Source of the DNA: Ursus arctos
Lineage: Eukaryota; Chordata; Mammalia; Carnivora; Ursidae
DNA length: 64,000 bases
Reading direction: 5' to 3'
Assembly (NCBI RefSeq): GCF_023065955.2
Contig: NW_026622985.1
Span: 76,373,931-76,437,930, forward strand
The notes under the pieces were generated by a model, which was not told the DNA's origin, ran no database searches, and saw only the letters and a program-made list of their open reading frames with translations. Shown here piece by piece: positions 1 through 9,910 of the stretch; positions within the stretch are counted from its first letter, which is position 1, and every line of letters starts with the position of its first letter. The translations under genes were made by a program, and so were the position numbers.

Positions 1-135
1 CGTTATGGGATCGAGCCCCACATCAGGCTCCTCCGCTATGAGCCTGCTTCTTCCTCTCCCACTCCCCCTGCTTGTGTTCCCTCTCTCGCTGGCTGTCTCT
101 ACCTCTGTCAAATAAATAAAATCTTTTTTTTTTTT
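1..135 (+). mobile_element. SINEC (tRNA-Lys SINE), cut by window edge
   Basis: The piece starts in the GGGATCGAGCCCC (B-box) part of the head, runs through the CT-rich body and AAATAAATAAAATC, and ends in T/A runs. It belongs to the young subfamily also seen at 21138, 27300 and 31840. The head lies outside the window. Confidence 0.9.
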
Positions 136-534
136 TAAAAAGAGAGAGTCAAACTTCAAAGTAATATTTCATTTCCTAAATGAGAACATGGGAAATATAT
201 CTTTAAGAATTCAAAAGTTTACCATTTAAGCAATGATCCTTATTTTAAGGCATATGTTGTTGATAGTACATGGTCAGAAATCTTTTTTCTGGGTAACAGA
301 ATCTAAGGAAGCACATCAAGCCACAGAAATTCAGTTCTTTGGCTCTACAATGTTAAGTTCTATGAAAAATTGCCAGATAAGAGAGACCAGATGCAATTTG
401 GAGGTTCGAGCATAACTCAAGTGTAATTTAGCTTTCCTCACTGGAAAATAGATTTCTTTTTAATTTAATTGTGGAAGGAACACTTAACATGAGTTCTATC
501 ATCTTAGGAAAATTTTAAGTATACAACAGAATAT
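136..534. other. Unassigned AT-rich sequence
   Basis: Nothing recognised. A 60-codon open frame here has no features of a gene. Confidence 0.5.
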
Positions 535-862
535 TGCTGACTGCAGGTGCAATGTTGTACAACAAAGCTCTAGAAGGTATGTATACATCTTAACTACAAC
601 TCTATGCCCATTGATTAGTAATTTCCCATTTCCTCCTCCCTCCAGTCCCTTGCAACCACCATTCCACTCTCTGATTCTATGAATTTGACTTTTGGTTACC
701 TCACATAAGTGAAATCATGCAGTATTTGTCTTTCTGTGATTGGCTTATTTCACTTAGCATAATGTCCTCACTATTCATCCGTGTTGCAGCATATTGCAGG
801 ATTTCCTACTTTTCGAAGGCCAAATAGCATTCCACTGTATTTATATACCACATTTTCTTAAG
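535..862 (-). mobile_element. L1 3'-end fragment, reversed
   Basis: Read on the plus strand it carries the complement of the L1 tail region: a stretch like AAGTGAAATCATGCAGTATT, then TTCACTTAGCATAATGTCC, then GCATTCCACTGTAT and TATATACCACATTTT. In L1 these encode or follow the C-terminus of ORF2. Divergence suggests an old L1M copy. Confidence 0.8.
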
Positions 863-1159
863 TAAATAAAAAACAGTTCTCTCAGAATTTACAAAACTAC
901 AAATGAAGAGAAAAGCCAGACTGGTATCTGATACAATAAGGTTGTGGGTGGACCTTTATTGAGACACCCTAGCCAGCAGTGTCAGAAGCCAGTGTGGAAG
1001 GAGGAGAGTAAAAGGAATGGGACTGGGAAAGTCATTCCCTCTTCTCCCCTCCTACCCACCTGCCTTTGTGGATCTAACCTCATCCATGAGGTAGTATCTA
1101 TGGTTGGTCAAACCTGCTGGGTGAAGAAGCTCCGGGAAGAAAAGGGAAGGAGTGTGGGA

Positions 1160-1176
1160 AAGAAGGGAGCATAAGA
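1160..1176 (+). repeat. Target-site duplication, left copy
   Basis: The 17-bp word aagaagggagcataaga recurs exactly at 1388-1404, bracketing the SINE and proving insertion by target-primed reverse transcription. Confidence 0.95.
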
Positions 1177-1387
1177 GGGGCACCTGGGTGGCTCAGTCGT
1201 TAAGCATCTGCCTTCGGCTCAGGGCGTAATCCCAGGGTCCTGGGATCGAGCCCCACATCAGGCTCCTCCACTGGGAGCCTGCTTCTTCCTCTCCCACTCC
1301 CCCTGCTTGTGTTCCCTCTCTCACTGGCTGTCTCTCTCTCTGTCAAATAAATAAAATCTTTAAAAAAAAAAAAAAAAGAAGAAGAAG
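1177..1387 (+). mobile_element. SINEC, full length
   Basis: The element opens with GGGGCACCTGGGTGGCTCAG (A-box region) and has the CCTGGGATCGAGCCCC B-box region, a CT-rich body, AAATAAATAAAATC and an A tail that has become GAA-rich. The perfect 17-bp TSD points to a fairly recent insertion. A 66-codon minus-strand frame inside is only the SINE read backwards. Confidence 0.97.
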
Positions 1388-1404
1388 AAGAAGGGAGCAT
1401 AAGA

Positions 1405-2098
1405 AGAACATGGAACTCACTCAGACCTACTTCTTTGTTACTTCTGTATGTTCATCCGGGTAAGACTAAAGCCACTTCCAAAAAAAAAAAAAAGAAAAGC
1501 CATGCCCGTGATCCACTCACCAACCAGGAAATATATTTCCACTCAGCTGCACAAATCTCTACCTCATTGTGTGTAAATCTAAAATTCTAACTGTCTGTAA
1601 TCCTCGCAATTAAAAAGTTGACCATAATCTTGCATGATATGTAATGAGTGGAGGAGGTGAAATCAAACCAGGTTCAGTGGTCTTCCAGAACCTTGCTCTT
1701 TTCACCTAACTAGAGCTGAGAGTTCCTAATAAAGAACAGCAGTGGGGGTGCAGTGTGAGGAAAGCCCGCAACACGAAGTCTAAATAAAACAAGCAGAAAC
1801 CTCACCAACCTCATACAAATATGTAAGGGCTTCCTGAATTAGATAGTATATGATAATAAAGCTCCATTAGGGCAAATTCTGGAAACAAACTAAGATATCA
1901 GTGCATAACAGGTGTGAAAATCAGAATGTACATGCAGGAATATTGTAGATAAGAGCTGAAATTAAGTTCTAAATGGAGTCTTCTGGCACAGCAATTTTAT
2001 TTTAAGAAATGTTCTAATTTCAAAGGCATCCTTTTAGAAGTCAGCAAATTATGAGAATGAATACAGAGAAATTGCAGCAAAGAACAGTGATGAAATCT
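1405..2098. other. Unassigned sequence
   Basis: Nothing recognised apart from a 14-base A run near 1481. Confidence 0.5.
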
Positions 2099-2208
2099 TC
2101 CTCCATCCCCATCCCCCATCCCCTATCCTCCATCCCCATCCCCCTATCTTCTAATCCCATCCCCTATCCTCCATCCCCCATCTCCACCCCCTACCCCCAT
2201 CCCCTAGC
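2099..2208 (+). repeat. C-rich minisatellite (CCCCAT/CCCTATCCTCCAT)
   Basis: About 110 bp of imperfect CCCCATCC, CCCCTATCC and CCTCCATCC words, with very few G on this strand. The other strand has many runs of three to five G. The 161-codon plus-strand frame starting at 2051 owes its length to this Pro/Ile/Ser-rich translation and is not credible as a gene. Confidence 0.85.
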
Positions 2209-2411
2209 AGCTATAGAGAAAACATTTGCTAGTAAACACTTAGAAATAATTGTGAGTCCAACTCAAAACCTTGAGATTACCATTTACTCAGCGTCTAAGT
2301 GTTTGCACAACCAAAAACAATGTGTTAATGAGAACAGGATGAGTTTGGAGAGATTGTCTAAGGCCTTAATTTTTAAAACTTGGGGGAGGTGTAGTCTTCC
2401 ATCACTTTATA

Positions 2412-2545
2412 ATAGACACACTAGAGCAGAGAGGTTAAGAGCAAGGGCTGTGGGGTCAGGCTGGCCAACGGGTACCTCTTTCACCCACGGTTTACTGGTT
2501 ATGAAAACATGGTTAATTATACCTTTCCAAATCTAGTCTTAAGTT
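2412..2545 (+). mobile_element. MIR fragment
   Basis: GAGAGGTTAAGAGCAAGGGC, followed by GGGGTCAGGCTGGCC, matches the 5' tRNA-like part of mammalian MIR; the rest decays quickly. A second MIR-like word (GGGTTTGAATCCTTGC) lies just beyond at 2573. Confidence 0.6.
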
Positions 2546-2788
2546 TTATAATCTTTAATAACTCAATCAATTTGGGTTTGAATCCTTGCTTAGTTGTTTC
2601 ATTTTCAACCAGAAAATTAGGAAAATATAGCAATGATCACCTTGGTTCCAATAATCTGGCTCTGAGTGTACAACCAAAGAGTATTTTATTGAGGAATATC
2701 ATAGTCACCTTCCATGCCTCAATATCTTGATATGGAACATTATGGACAAGGCTTTATTTTGATAATAATAATCAAATGGTTCTTGCTT

Positions 2789-2852
2789 ATCACAGTTTCC
2801 ATAGTTTTTTCTTCTTTCAGAGTCACAGTTTCTATAATTTTTTTCTTCTTTA
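2789..2852 (+). repeat. Imperfect 33-bp direct repeat, two copies
   Basis: TCACAGTTTCCATAGTTTTT with TTCTTCTTT (2789-2819) is followed by TCACAGTTTCTATAATTTTT with TTCTTCTTT (2822-2852). It lies directly upstream of the U6 copy. Confidence 0.7.
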
Positions 2853-2880
2853 TGTAAGTAAGTGTTTAAAATGTGAATAA

Positions 2881-2987
2881 GTAGTCACTTTGGCACACAT
2901 ATACTAAAATTAGAACATAACAGAGAAAATTAGCGTGGTACCTTCTCAATGATGGCATGAAAATTGACAAAGACTTTCATATTTTTT
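2881..2987 (+). pseudogene. RNU6 pseudogene: U6 snRNA retropseudogene
   Basis: The copy is full length (about 107 nt) and colinear with spliceosomal U6 RNA. The landmark CACATATACTAAAATT is intact; it is followed by an ACAGAGA-box region (AACAGAGAAAATTAGC), a decayed stem region and the terminal CATATTTTT. Many substitutions and a missing base near position 14 make function unlikely, and no proximal element/TATA arrangement is visible upstream. It runs without a gap into an L1 3' end at about 2990, so it was probably copied into DNA as part of a chimeric cDNA. Confidence 0.9.
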
Positions 2988-3290
2988 TGAAAGAGTTCTG
3001 GATATGGATAGTGGTGATGGTTGCACAACAATATAAATGTACTTAATACTACTGACTGTTCATTTAAAAATGGTTAAAATAGGGGCACCTGAATGGCACA
3101 GTCAGTTAAGCAACCAACTCTTGATTTTGGCTCAGATCATGATCTTGGGGTTGTGAGATCAAGCATGGAGCCTGCTTGAGAGTCTCTCTTCTCTCTCTCC
3201 CTTTCCCTCTGCCCCTCCCCCACCTCTGTCCCTCTCTTAAAAAAATGGTAGATTTTATGTTATATATATTTTACTACAATACAAAAATCA
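2988..3290 (+). mobile_element. L1M 3' end fused to U6, split by a SINE
   Basis: TGGATAGTGGTGATGGTTGC and ACAACAATATAAATGTACTT match the terminal 3' UTR of old L1M elements. The element stops at the SINE (3082) and resumes at 3241 with ATGGTAGATTTTATGTTATA and an A-rich end. Together with the U6 copy it forms a U6-L1 chimera. Confidence 0.8.
3082..3240 (+). mobile_element. SINEC, older subfamily
   Basis: GGGGCACCTGAATGGCACAG head, TTGATTTTGGCTCAGATCAT, a CT-rich body and a short tail. It sits inside the L1 3' end. Flanking AAAAATGGT words (3066 and 3241) look like the duplicated target. The body is shorter than in the young copies. Confidence 0.9.
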
Positions 3291-4149
3291 GAAAAATATG
3301 TATTAATACTGCTTTATTAAGAGGACCCTGAGATCTTAAAACCCTGGTTCTTTGTCAACAATTTTACATATTTGAATGGTCATAGAATAGCTAAATTGCT
3401 GGTCCACTGTTACTTAGCAAAGCAGAGACAAACAGCATTAAAATTCTGTATATTAGAATTTGAAGAAACTAACCAGAGCAAGCTGTTTTTTGTTTATACA
3501 TTTATGCTTATTTCATAACAGCTCAGAAGAATAACTATTTGTAGAATCACCTGTTACACCACTAAATTTTCCACTATGTTTTTTTAATACTTGTAGAGAT
3601 ACATGCAGAACAGGACATAGTAATCAAAGCAAAATTATGTTTCAGCTTGATGCCCAAACAGCAATTTAAAACATTTTAAATGTTTTTATGTTATTTATTT
3701 TTCTGCACAGAATTGTCTCGCAAGCTTTCCTAAGGATTAAAATTACTAGTTTAAACAACTTGTGTATGAACATGAAGCATGAAAATAAATTTACACCAAG
3801 TGAGTAATCACAGGCCCCACTGCAGTTTCCATTTTCCATGATCTAACATTTCATCAAGCAACAAATATGGCGATGGATGATTCTGAAGAAAGTACAATTG
3901 CTTTCCTCTTTTTTTCTTGCCGTCTGAAGATAATGGCTTCTTGTTTTCAATATCAAATTGGTCTCTACCGGCATCTACACCCTTAAATTCTGCCTTTCCT
4001 CCTGTTGCAGTGGAAGAATTGTTCCTGTTTGCAACCACAGTCTCATTTCTCTTCTTCCCTTTGTGGCTAAAACTAGTGGACATAGTCATTTCAACTTCCT
4101 TGCCTCTTACTATCTGCTCAACCTGCTTCAGTCAATTTACTAGCACCTC
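3291..4149. other. Unassigned sequence
   Basis: Nothing recognised up to about 3900. From about 3990 the plus strand becomes pyrimidine-rich and may already be decayed L2. A 165-codon plus frame (3917-4414) and a 93-codon minus frame (3808-4089) overlap each other and show no known domain. Confidence 0.4.
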
Positions 4150-5260
4150 CCTCTTGCTTTGCACAGTGGCCAGCTCTCAAACTTCATCTCTCTCAACTCT
4201 CCAGCAGTGTTTGAGTTATCATTTCCTTACTGACTTGTTTTTGTTTTTGACACTCTACCATGCTAATTTTCCTGCTTCTTCAGTTGCCTCCCCTCCTCTG
4301 TCTCTTCTGCTTCCTCCTTCTCTTCTTCTTGATTTCTACATGCTAGAGTGCCCGGGATGCAGGCCAGGCTCCATTTTTTCCTCTATCAATACTCTTCCAT
4401 ATGGCCCTAGCTAGTCCCTGCATGTAAATAGCATCTCTCTACTAATGACTACCCAAAGCATATATCTAGCCCTGCTCTCCTCCTGAACCCCAGGCTCATG
4501 TATCCAACAGCCCACTCATCATCCCCAGAGAGTGTCTATTAAGCATCTGCTCTCCCCGCCCAGAGCCTTCCCTCTCCAGTCTGTTCCACCTGACTTAGCT
4601 GTTAAGTCCAAAAACCCAGAAGTTATCTTTGAATTTCTCTCCCTCTCCCCTACAATAAATCTATCTGCAAGTCTTGTCAATTTGTATATCTCAAAACATT
4701 TCCTAAATCCAGTCACTTTTGCTGGCTTTCCTGCTACCATCCTTGTGTGTTATCCACACTTAACCTCAGCTAGCCCACCAGTCAACTTGCTTCCATTCCT
4801 GCCCTCTTACACTTCCTTCTCCACAGAGCAACCAGGCAGAGCTTTTAAAAAACTGAATCAGATTATGTCATTTCATTCAAAAGCTTCCAGGGTGGGACGC
4901 CTGGGTGGCTCAGTCAGTTAAGTGTCAGACTCTTGGTTTCAACTCAGGTCATGGTCTCAGGATTGAGCCCCATGTCGGGCTCTGTGCTGGGTGTGGGGCC
5001 TGCTTAATATTGTCTTTTCCCTCTCCTCTGTCCCTCCCCCCTTCTCTCACACCCTCTCTAGGAAAAAACAAAACCAAAAAAAAGCTTCCAAGGTGTAGGC
5101 ATCAAACTTAGAATAAAATCCAAACTGCTTATCTCTTCCCCGTCTGTCTCTGGCCACCCTTCAGATCTTATCGCCTACCATCCCCTTCTCCCATGTCCCA
5201 CAGCTCTCAGCCAAATCGCCCTCATTATTCCCCAAACATACCAATGTGTTTCCCTCCAAC
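4150..5260 (+). mobile_element. L2 (CR1-like LINE) ORF2 3' part, split by a SINE
   Basis: The 4600-5250 part is colinear with the end of L2 ORF2. It has a GTTATCTTTGAATTTCTCTC region, then CACAGAGCAACCAGGCAGAG, ATCAGATTATGTCATTTCAT, and after the SINE AATAAAATCCAAACTGC and a TATCGCCTACCATCCCC block. The 4150-4550 part is less certain. All frames are broken. The element is ancient and cannot move. Confidence 0.75.
4895..5079 (+). mobile_element. SINEC, older subfamily, in L2
   Basis: The head reads GGACGCCTGGGTGGCTCAGT and carries the older GACTCTTGGTTTCAACTCAG signature. TSD aaaagcttcca(g/a)ggtg is at 4879-4894 and 5080-5095 with one mismatch, so the L2 sequence resumes exactly where it was broken. 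Confidence 0.95.
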
Positions 5261-5554
5261 GGGCTATTTACTGATGCACACTATGTTTTTGATAATTATT
5301 TACTGGACAAACTATTTTAAGCTGGGCTTTTTCCTTCTCCACTCTCACTATATTGTTTCTGTTAGTTTGTACCACTTCCTGTACCCACTTTTACACCCAC
5401 TCTGCATTATGCCCACAGAAGAAAACACTATCAGTATTATTTCAGGGTTACTCACTGTGGATAATTCAGTGTTTCTTTTTCAAGTGAGAAATCTAACAGA
5501 AGGAGTGGTGTCTTGATTTAAGGAAGCCTGGGAACGTGTCTTTAAGAAAAGTTA

Positions 5555-5682
5555 TACAAGATGATTAAGTTTTCCAGATCTAATATATAACATTGTGGCT
5601 GTGGCTAACGACACTGTATTGTACACTTAACCATTTGCTAAGAGGCTAAATCTCATGTTAAGTGTTCTCACCACAACAGAAA
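5555..5682 (+). mobile_element. L1M 3'-terminal fragment
   Basis: AACATTGTGGCTGTGGCTAA, then CACTGTATTGTACACTTAA, TTTGCTAAGAGGCTAAATC and GTGTTCTCACCACAACAG followed by A. This is the terminal 3' UTR pattern of L1M elements, strongly 5'-truncated. Confidence 0.7.
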
Positions 5683-6489
5683 AACTTCCACTATCAGCTA
5701 TGTTAGATAAGCTTGCTGAGATCAAGCATATCTAGAGCTCAGGCTTCTGTCGGAGGCCTGCTACTTCTGTAGCTGAGCTGAGTAGAGCCAGCATCTAATA
5801 ATTTGCATTTGTACCAACATTACATCCATCTTTTTACCAGGAAGATTCAAGATCTGATCAGCTCTCACCACTGTTTCCCACCCTTCCCCCTGCCACCGCT
5901 ATATATCTTCCTGAAATTGAGTAAGGCTAAAACCTAGAGACCTATCTTCATTTTCTCTACCATCCTTCTGTAATCCAGTGTTCTTTAATAAACCCTCTTT
6001 CTTCCAAAATACAAAGAACTTCATATACTCATCCCACAAATAATAACTAAATTCTTTCTTGCATCCAGGCATTATCTTGTCTCTGGTGATATAAAACGGA
6101 TAGCAAGGGATTGACCTGTGCCTGTATTACTGCAATTCCTTTAAGTTCCTTGAGAGAAAATTGCCATATAAATGTAAATATCTTATAATTTTTAACTTGT
6201 GTTTCCCAAGGTTCCATCTCAACTCCCTTCCTCATTCTCTACTTTCCTATCTTTTAACTTCCCACTACATTTTTACTGCATGTCATAAGATTCTCAGTAT
6301 ATGATATTGACTGGCATCTTCTGTTATGTTCCTTTGCCTATTCTTCAATTTTCTTCATTTTCCATGTGCCAAACTACTTTCTACCTCAAATACAAAAGCC
6401 AACTCAAATTCAGACGAATCCAAGAAGACTATGTGTCAAAGCCAGGTATTAAAGGACTTCAGGAAAAAAATTCCAAAACACCCTGTTGT
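5683..6489. other. Unassigned sequence
   Basis: Nothing recognised. Near 5985 there is CTTTAATAAACCCTC, which resembles a polyadenylation region but has no recognisable element attached. Confidence 0.4.
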
Positions 6490-6530
6490 GAGCACCGTGT
6501 GTGAAGGACTGAGGGAGACGCAATATGAAT

Positions 6531-6718
6531 AAGACCAAGCACTATTCTCAGCACCTTACCATCTAGGGAGTGGACGTAACATAAATGCACGATGAGTGTA
6601 CTACTGTGACCTAAGGAAAATCATAAAATATGGATATCCCATGCACTTGAGAAACTCACAAGGACTTCCTGGAGGTGGCACATGCCATAAGAGGTTAAAA
6701 GTGTGCAGGATTTCAATA
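6531..6718 (+). repeat. 188-bp tandem duplication, copy 1
   Basis: Starts AAGACCAAGCACTATTCTCA and ends GTGCAGGATTTCAATA. Reading base by base I find no difference from copy 2 at 6719-6906. The junction is head to tail without spacer. Confidence 0.97.
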
Positions 6719-6906
6719 AAGACCAAGCACTATTCTCAGCACCTTACCATCTAGGGAGTGGACGTAACATAAATGCACGATGAGTGTACTACTGTGACCT
6801 AAGGAAAATCATAAAATATGGATATCCCATGCACTTGAGAAACTCACAAGGACTTCCTGGAGGTGGCACATGCCATAAGAGGTTAAAAGTGTGCAGGATT
6901 TCAATA
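6719..6906 (+). repeat. 188-bp tandem duplication, copy 2
   Basis: Same 188 bases as 6531-6718. The flanks diverge at once: TGAAT before copy 1 against CAATA before copy 2, and GATAC after copy 2. Identity in otherwise old, decayed repeat DNA means a very recent event or an assembly artefact. Confidence 0.97.
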
Positions 6907-6960
6907 GATACAAATAATTGAGAATTCCTGACAGAGAGGCCTGTAAGAGAGAAGAGAAGC

Positions 6961-7382
6961 ATGAGAGGAAGGATCCTAAATGATGATCCCTCTATCCTGT
7001 GGCAGCAAACGTCAGGAGCAGCTGTGCTATCTGAACTCTCATTCGGCTGGCAGACAAGATTATCTGCCACAGTGTTTAATGTTTGTTTGATGATAATAAT
7101 GACGGCTGAACAATATAGACTCATTCTTATGGGTCGATATATGAGTGGCATTGGCACTATCAAGACAAGGTATCTCTTCCTCAAAGTGAGTGACAGAGGA
7201 AAATCATGCAAACACAGGGGGAAGGCATCCTTCAAGGATGACATGAAGCTATGGCAAGAGCAGTTTCTATCTGTGGCTAGAAAATGCAACAGAAGACAGT
7301 TTCACAGAGTTTTAACCACAATAACAGATTACTTGAGCAGAAGGAGAAAGCCAACTCCTAGACTGCAAGACATAGCTACATA

Positions 7383-7384
<2 letters not shown>
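6961..7384. other. Unassigned sequence with overlapping opposite open frames
   Basis: A 140-codon plus frame (6961-7383) overlaps a 166-codon minus frame (6789-7289). The minus frame runs through the recent duplication and old L2 sequence, so it is accidental. The plus frame has no domain I know and ends at the CA repeat. Confidence 0.35.

Positions 7385-7419
<35 letters not shown>
7385..7419 (+). repeat. (AC)17 microsatellite
   Basis: Uninterrupted AC dinucleotides over 35 bases, long enough to be polymorphic. Confidence 0.98.
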
Positions 7420-7421
<2 letters not shown>

Positions 7422-8060
7422 GATGAAGGCAGGTTCTCATGTTTATTTTCATAATGCCTTTCATCTTCGAGCATGCAGAACATACTATGTGAGATTCAGA
7501 GTATGTGTTAGACACTTGGTACTAAGCAGGGTTTGAAGGAAGCAAAGGGAGTTTCTGTCTTCTTCCCATATCCTCTATAAGAGCTTTTCTGTCCTTTGGG
7601 GAGCTACTTCTTAGCCTCTTTGCTCCCCTTTTTACCCACACCCTTAAATATAAATATAAATATAAATATAAATAGTCACTTTGAGTTCAAGTTTTTCCCT
7701 AAACCACACCAAAACAACAGCTTACTCTATCTTTTTCCATACTCGGCCCTATAAATTACATGTAGCAATTATAAGAAAAAGATTGTTTTAATTAAAAAAA
7801 GAAAGCAAAGATAAAGAAAAGCAGCTGTGCGTTTTACCAGGGGCTTGTGGTAGGGCCCAAGGTATTTCTAAGGTAGTGGAATACTGTGATGCGAGTCACA
7901 GCTCTAAGGCACCAACCCTTCAGAGCATAATTCTCTCTGTTGGTATAATATGCTGCCACACACTGAAGAGTGGTTTTTTTTCGAGGGAGATGTTTGGTCT
8001 AGGGCAATATGTTCAGGAGGCATCACCTAAGAAAGGGATTGGGAGAAGTCGCATTGACTC
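7420..8060. other. Unassigned sequence with (AAATAT)n
   Basis: Only an (AAATAT)5-like microsatellite at 7645-7673 is recognised. Confidence 0.5.
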
Positions 8061-8065
8061 TAGAA

Positions 8066-8470
8066 CAAAGGTTCTCAGTTTGGCCTGGGGCGGGGGGGGG
8101 GTGGTCTGTGGATGGACTACAGAACATCTGTGAACTCTTTTTTTTTTTTTTTTAGATTTTATTTATTTATTTGACAGAGATAGAGACAGCCAGCAAGAGA
8201 GGGAACACAAGCAGGGGGAGTGGGAGAGGAAGAAGCAGGCTCATAGCGGAGGAGCCTGATGTGGGGCTCGATCCCGTAACACCGGGATCACGCCCTGAGC
8301 CGAAGGCAGACGCTTAACTGCTGTGCCACCCAGGCGCCCCAGAACATCTGTGAACTCTTGAAACAACATGTAAAATTGTGTCTATTTGCATTTCTCTGGA
8401 GAGGTCTTCCATTGTTCTGTTCATGTTTTCAAAAGGATAAGTAACCTCCACAAAGGTCAGTGCTCCAGGA
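8066..8470 (+). mobile_element. Possible hAT-type DNA transposon fossil, split by a SINE
   Basis: AAAGGTTCTCAGTTTGGCC resembles the GGTTCTCAA terminal repeat of hAT/MER elements. After the SINE, AAAATTGTGTCTATTTGCAT and TTCTCTGGAGAGG fit a remembered MER-type consensus. A run of ten G lies at 8092-8101. The family is uncertain. Confidence 0.4.
8140..8340 (-). mobile_element. SINEC, young, full length
   Basis: Plus-strand order is T tail, ATTTTATTTATTTATTTGAC, purine-rich body and the reversed head ending in CACCCAGGCGCCCC. The perfect 19-bp TSD agaacatctgtgaactctt is at 8121-8139 and 8341-8359. Close to the young bear-type subfamily. Confidence 0.98.
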
Positions 8471-8474
8471 AAAG

Positions 8475-8896
8475 TGTATTCGTTTGCTAGGGCTATCGTA
8501 CCAAAGTGTCACAAACTGGGCAGCTTAAACAACAGAAACGTCTTGTCTTCTCAGTTCTTGAAAGTAGAAGTCTAAAATCAAACATGTTGACTGGGTTGGT
8601 TCCTTCTGAGGGTTGTTAAAGGAACAGTCTGTTCGGGCCCTCTCTCCTGGGCTTGTAGATGACGGTCTTCATGTTCACATGGAATACTCTCTGTACATGT
8701 GTGTGTCCATGTGTCCATTCTCTTCTTGTGAAAAGGACACCTGTCAAATAGGATTAGGACCCACCCTAGTCCAGTGTGACTTCATCTTTAGTTACATCTA
8801 CAATGACCCTTTTTCCAAATAAGATCACCTTCTCAGGTATTGGGGGTTAGGACTTCAATATAGGAATTTAGAGAGGACACAATTCCACCCGTAACA
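8475..8896 (-). mobile_element. MLT1-type MaLR LTR, reversed
   Basis: The plus strand shows TGTATTCGTTTGCTAGGGC, then CACAAACTGGGCAGCTTAAA, a region near GGTTGGTTCCTTCTGAGG, and ends GGACACAATTCCACCCGTAA. Reversed, this is a TG...CA-bounded solo LTR. Flanks aaaag and gaaag may be the worn 5-bp target duplication. No internal retroviral gene is present. Confidence 0.8.
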
Positions 8897-9044
8897 GAAA
8901 GCACAGCAGTAGGATGTAAGGTATCTTCTGTCCCATTTCAAACATACATCCCCCGATCTCCAACCCAGGAAAAATAGTATCAATAAGCCTACAAGAATGT
9001 TGTAACTTCTATATCCCTACATAAATATCATAACAGGAACACCA

Positions 9045-9140
9045 GTCATAATGAGTTAAATGATTAAATATGTGTAAAGCTCATAGATCAGCACCCAGCA
9101 CATAGTATATTTTGATTAAATATTGACCTATCATTTATAC
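9045..9140 (+). mobile_element. MIR 3' fragment
   Basis: TGAGTTAAATGATTAAATAT, then GTGTAAAGCTCATAGA and CACCCAGCACATAGTAT follow the 3' half of MIR. Confidence 0.7.
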
Positions 9141-9829
9141 ACATTCACTCATAGTTTTCTTCTCACCACTTTCTCCTTGCCACTCAAACCTGAACCAGAG
9201 ATGTTCTGAATTTCCCTATGATTTTCTCCTCTTTTCTCACAATCACAAGTAACATCTTTCCCAGGAGATGGAAGCATCTGGTAGCCTGTGTATATCATGC
9301 TGCCCCAAATTCAATAGGCACTTTTATCCCCAAAGATAACCCTTTCATAGTCACCCTATGGGCAGTGCCACAGACCTGATCCGTTAAAGGTTCGCAGAGG
9401 GCTAAATCCCTTTCCCTACAGTTCTTGCCCTTCTACGATCAATGTCAAGTGCATATTTTGAAGCCTGCTTTTCTTTTTCCCTTTTCTTGGGAATAAGGGA
9501 CAAAATTTATCCCATTTGGAAAAAAATTATTTTATCTACTTTTTCAGAGTTTTTCACAGTTCACCTTCTTTTTATGTTTCCAAATGTACTTGTTCTTATA
9601 ACTTTCTATAGTATTTCTTATAGCATGAACATTTGTACTCTTTCCTTGGGATGTATTTACTATTTTCAACTTGCTCTTCTTGTTCAAGGGGAAACAACTG
9701 ATAAATCAGCTCTTTTGCTTTCTAAACAAAACTATTTCTCCCCTCTAAGTTTTATTCCTTTTATATACATTTTCTTAGATATATAATGCTACATCAGAAA
9801 CCTCATATAAGTCCCATAAAATAATAATG
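9141..9829. other. Unassigned AT-rich sequence
   Basis: Nothing recognised. A 114-codon plus frame (9442-9786), rich in Phe, Ile and Leu, is what AT-rich DNA gives by chance. Confidence 0.45.
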
Positions 9830-9910
9830 CACATATTGATTTAATTCCATTGAATAACTATTGAATTTCTGCCATGTCCCAGGCACTGTGGTTGTCATAA
9901 GAAATTTAAA
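9830..9910 (-). mobile_element. L2 3'-end fragment, reversed
   Basis: CCATTGAATAACTATTGAAT and TGCCATGTCCCAGGCACTGT match the reversed L2/MIR terminal region. Confidence 0.6.

Larger units (their letters stand above)
6490..6960 (-). mobile_element. L2 fragment, reversed, containing a duplication
   Basis: GACCAAGCACTATTCTCAGC, then CTTACCATCTAGGGAG, and further on GACTTCCTGGAGGTGGCACA resemble L2 read backwards. The similarity is moderate, and the element is doubled by the tandem duplication. Confidence 0.5.

Noticed and set aside
2051..2536. 161-codon plus-strand open frame
   Set aside because: Its first half is translation of the C-rich minisatellite and its second half of a MIR fragment; no domain and low-complexity Pro/Ile/Ser.
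2881..2987. Functional U6 snRNA gene
   Set aside because: Too many changes outside the CACATATACTAAAATT core and no visible upstream snRNA promoter elements.
3917..4414. 165-codon plus-strand open frame
   Set aside because: Pyrimidine-rich DNA gives Ser/Leu/Phe-rich frames; it overlaps an opposite 93-codon frame and runs towards decayed L2.
6789..7289. 166-codon minus-strand frame and the overlapping 140-codon plus frame
   Set aside because: The minus frame uses sequence of the recent duplication and old L2; neither frame has a recognised domain.
7385..7419. CA repeat as a regulatory element
   Set aside because: An ordinary dinucleotide microsatellite with no gene nearby in the window.
9442..9786. 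114-codon frame resembling a membrane protein
   Set aside because: Hydrophobic Phe/Ile/Leu content is expected from T-rich DNA; no initiation context or homologue recognised.
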